From assembly GCA_030612965.1 (NCBI GenBank), contig JAUWMW010000127.1, positions 1-6,802 on the forward strand: DNA of 6,802 nucleotides, in the 5' to 3' direction. The notes under the pieces are model-generated. The model saw nothing but the letters and a program-made list of their open reading frames with translations. It ran no database searches and was not told the DNA's origin. Source of the DNA: a bacterium (GTDB taxonomy: Bacteria > Zixibacteria > MSB-5A5 > GN15 > FEB-12). Below are positions 5,112-6,802 of this stretch, one piece after another. The position numbers and the translations under genes are program-made. Within the stretch, counting starts at the first letter, position 1. Each line of letters opens with the position of its first letter.

Positions 5112-5870
5112 ATGAGTGACGCGTTGATTGGGATAGAAGGCATCAGCAAGCGGTTCCAGACGCTCGAGGTGTTGCGCGGCGTCGACCTGGACGTGAACAG
5201 AGGGGAGTCGATCGTAATCATCGGACAATCCGGCTGCGGCAAATCGGTTCTACTCAAGCATCTGGTGCGGTTGCTGGAGCCGGATGAGGGCGCGGTGACT
5301 TTTGATGGTGTCGACATATCCTCCTTGACCGGTCGGCGGCTGATCGAGATGCGACGACGCTATGGTATGTTGTTTCAATCGGCGGCCCTGTTCGACTCGT
5401 TGACCGTGGCCGAAAATGTCGGCCTGGGGCTTACTGAAGAACGGTTGCACAGCAAGACCGAGATCGATAGCATCGTGAGGGAGAAGCTGGACATGGTTGG
5501 CCTGACCGATGCCCGCGACAAAAACCCGTCCGAGCTTTCCGGCGGGATGCGTAAACGGGTTGGTCTGGCGCGGGCTATTGCGGGCAATCCCGAAGTACTA
5601 TTATATGACGAACCGACCACCGGGCTGGACCCGATCACCGCCGACATGATCAACGATATGATTGTCGATCTCCATCAGAAGCTGAACGTCACCTCAATAG
5701 CCGTCACGCACGACATGACCTCCGCCTTCAAGATCGCGGACCGCATTGTCATGTTGTATGACGGACGGGTCGAATTCGATGGTAGCCCCGACGAGGTCAG
5801 GAACACCAGCAACGAAGTCGTCAGGCAGTTCATCACCGGCAGCGCCGTCGGACCGATACAGGTGCGCTGA
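5112..5870 (+). CDS. mlaF: MlaF-family ABC transporter ATPase
   Basis: MlaF is the cytoplasmic ATPase that pairs with MlaE and powers lipid transfer. In 252 residues all ABC motifs are intact: Walker A GQSGCGKS (38-45), Q-loop Gln89 in MLFQSAALFDSLTV, signature LSGGMRKR (142-149), Walker B VLLYDEP (162-168, Glu167 catalytic), D-loop TGLDP (170-174) and switch His200 in VTHDM. The wording FQSAALFDSLTVAENV and LSGGMRKRVGLARA is specific to the Mla/Ttg2A/MCE ATPases and not to general importers. The ATG at 5112 is two bases after mlaE, with AGGG (5101-5104) as a modest ribosome site. The final A of its stop codon is the first base of the radA start (TGATG), indicating termination-reinitiation. 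MlaB, which stabilises MlaF in E. coli, and MlaD are not seen nearby. Confidence 0.94.
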   Translation: MSDALIGIEGISKRFQTLEVLRGVDLDVNRGESIVIIGQSGCGKSVLLKHLVRLLEPDEGAVTFDGVDISSLTGRRLIEMRRRYGMLFQSAALFDSLTVAENVGLGLTEERLHSKTEIDSIVREKLDMVGLTDARDKNPSELSGGMRKRVGLARAIAGNPEVLLYDEPTTGLDPITADMINDMIVDLHQKLNVTSIAVTHDMTSAFKIADRIVMLYDGRVEFDGSPDEVRNTSNEVVRQFITGSAVGPIQVR

Positions 5871-6802
5871 TGACCATACCGCGCAAAGTCAAAACCGCCT
5901 ACTATTGCTCCCAGTGCGGGGCACAGCATTCCAAATGGCAGGGACAGTGCCGCGAATGCGGACAATGGAATTGCCTTATTGAGGAACGAGTACCCACGAG
6001 TACCGCACGCGGCGGCGCGGCGCCGATGGCCGTGGCCCAACGACTGTCCGAGGTCACTATCGACCGACAATCCGGTTTCGCCAGCGGCATTGTCGAGTTT
6101 GACCGGGTGCTGGGCGGACAGCTACTTGCAGGAATGACTGTGTTGCTCGGTGGCGAACCGGGGATCGGCAAGTCCACCCTGGTGCTGCAAGCCGCCGAAG
6201 CATACTCGCAGCAGGGGCTGAGAGTCTTGTACGTCACCGGCGAGGAATCACTGCCACAAATCAAGCGACGCGCCGACCGACTACACGTCAGAGGGGACAA
6301 CATCACCGTTGTGAACTGCAGCAGCCTCGAACAAATCATCGAACGGGTGGGCGTCAACGAACATCAGGTGGTGATCATCGACTCTGTGCAGACTGTGGCC
6401 AGCGAAATGTTCGATTCGCCGCCGGGCACCGTGGCGCAGGTGCGCGAAGCGGCCAACCGGTTGATTACGTTAGCCAAGAGTGGTGGCTGGGCGCTCTTTC
6501 TGGTCGGGCACGTCACGAAAGAAGGGATGGTAGCGGGACCGAAAGTGCTTGAGCACATGGTCGACACGGTGGTTTATTTCGAGGGGGATTCATCGCATCT
6601 CTACCGAATGCTGCGCGCCACCAAGAATCGCTTTGGATCCATTGCTGAGATCGGTCTGTTCGAGATGGCCGAGCGCGGTCTAATTGAGGTTGCCAACCCG
6701 TCGTCCTTGTTCCTCACCGGCCACTCCGATGAACCTCGTAGCGGTTCTGTTGTGGCCGGGATCGTCGAGGGCAACCGTCCGATACTCGTCGAACTTCAGG
6801 CG
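5870..6802 (+). CDS. radA: DNA repair protein RadA (Sms), N-terminal 311 residues, cut by window edge
   Basis: RadA is a RecA-like, DnaB-type branch-migration helicase that processes recombination intermediates and helps repair stalled forks. The frame is open from the ATG at 5870 to the last base, covering about two thirds of the usual 450-460 residues. It begins with the RadA C4 zinc finger, Cys13-x2-Cys16 and Cys27-x2-Cys30 (YYCSQCGAQHSKWQGQCREC). Next come Walker A GEPGIGKS (95-102), GEES (124-127), Walker B VVIIDSVQT (167-175) and the RadA-specific KNRFG motif (252-256). After about residue 290 the sequence enters the Lon-protease-like domain, which is mostly outside the window. The start overlaps the mlaF stop by one base, with AGG (5860-5862) seven bases upstream. 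Its presence after udg and dnaB gives the operon a third DNA-maintenance gene. Confidence 0.95.
   Translation, partial: MTIPRKVKTAYYCSQCGAQHSKWQGQCRECGQWNCLIEERVPTSTARGGAAPMAVAQRLSEVTIDRQSGFASGIVEFDRVLGGQLLAGMTVLLGGEPGIGKSTLVLQAAEAYSQQGLRVLYVTGEESLPQIKRRADRLHVRGDNITVVNCSSLEQIIERVGVNEHQVVIIDSVQTVASEMFDSPPGTVAQVREAANRLITLAKSGGWALFLVGHVTKEGMVAGPKVLEHMVDTVVYFEGDSSHLYRMLRATKNRFGSIAEIGLFEMAERGLIEVANPSSLFLTGHSDEPRSGSVVAGIVEGNRPILVELQA

Noticed and set aside
5902..6357. 151-codon frame on the - strand
   Set aside because: It is antisense to radA, whose zinc finger and Walker motifs are clear on the + strand.

Overview
The window looks like a chromosomal housekeeping region from a diderm (Gram-negative-type) bacterium of moderately high GC. 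The outer-membrane lipid-transport pair MlaE/MlaF supports an outer membrane. The gene mix (DUF494/Smg, CoaBC, family 4 uracil-DNA glycosylase, DnaB, MlaEF, RadA) and the long palindromic repeats would fit an uncultured lineage such as the FCB group or Zixibacteria. That placement is a guess by eye and is not established by the sequence.

Bases 1-139 are the end of an IS3-family insertion sequence. They hold a terminal inverted repeat, a probable promoter partly inside it, and the first 24 codons of a leftward transposase OrfA. Bases 140-276 contain a cluster of palindromes, one of which appears to be cut by the IS. A good sigma70-like promoter lies at 316-344. From 378 to the right edge, seven genes run on the + strand with gaps of -1 to 27 bases, so they look like one operon: DUF494/Smg, coaBC (split over two frames), udg (family 4), dnaB, mlaE, mlaF and radA (cut by the window edge).

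The most striking feature is in coaBC. The CoaC (4'-phosphopantothenoylcysteine decarboxylase) half and the CoaB (phosphopantothenate-cysteine ligase) half are both intact in sequence but lie in different frames. They meet at a run of exactly ten A residues in the linker between the domains. A -1 frameshift, or transcriptional slippage adding one A, would give a 405-residue CoaBC of normal length with all key residues. Without it, only a stand-alone CoaC of 197 residues is made. Sequencing or assembly error in the homopolymer is the main competing explanation.

The genes fall into three roles: coenzyme A synthesis (coaBC), DNA replication and repair (udg, dnaB, radA), and envelope lipid transport (mlaE, mlaF). 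No mlaD (MCE protein) is visible. I saw no tRNA, rRNA, CRISPR or convincing intrinsic terminator.
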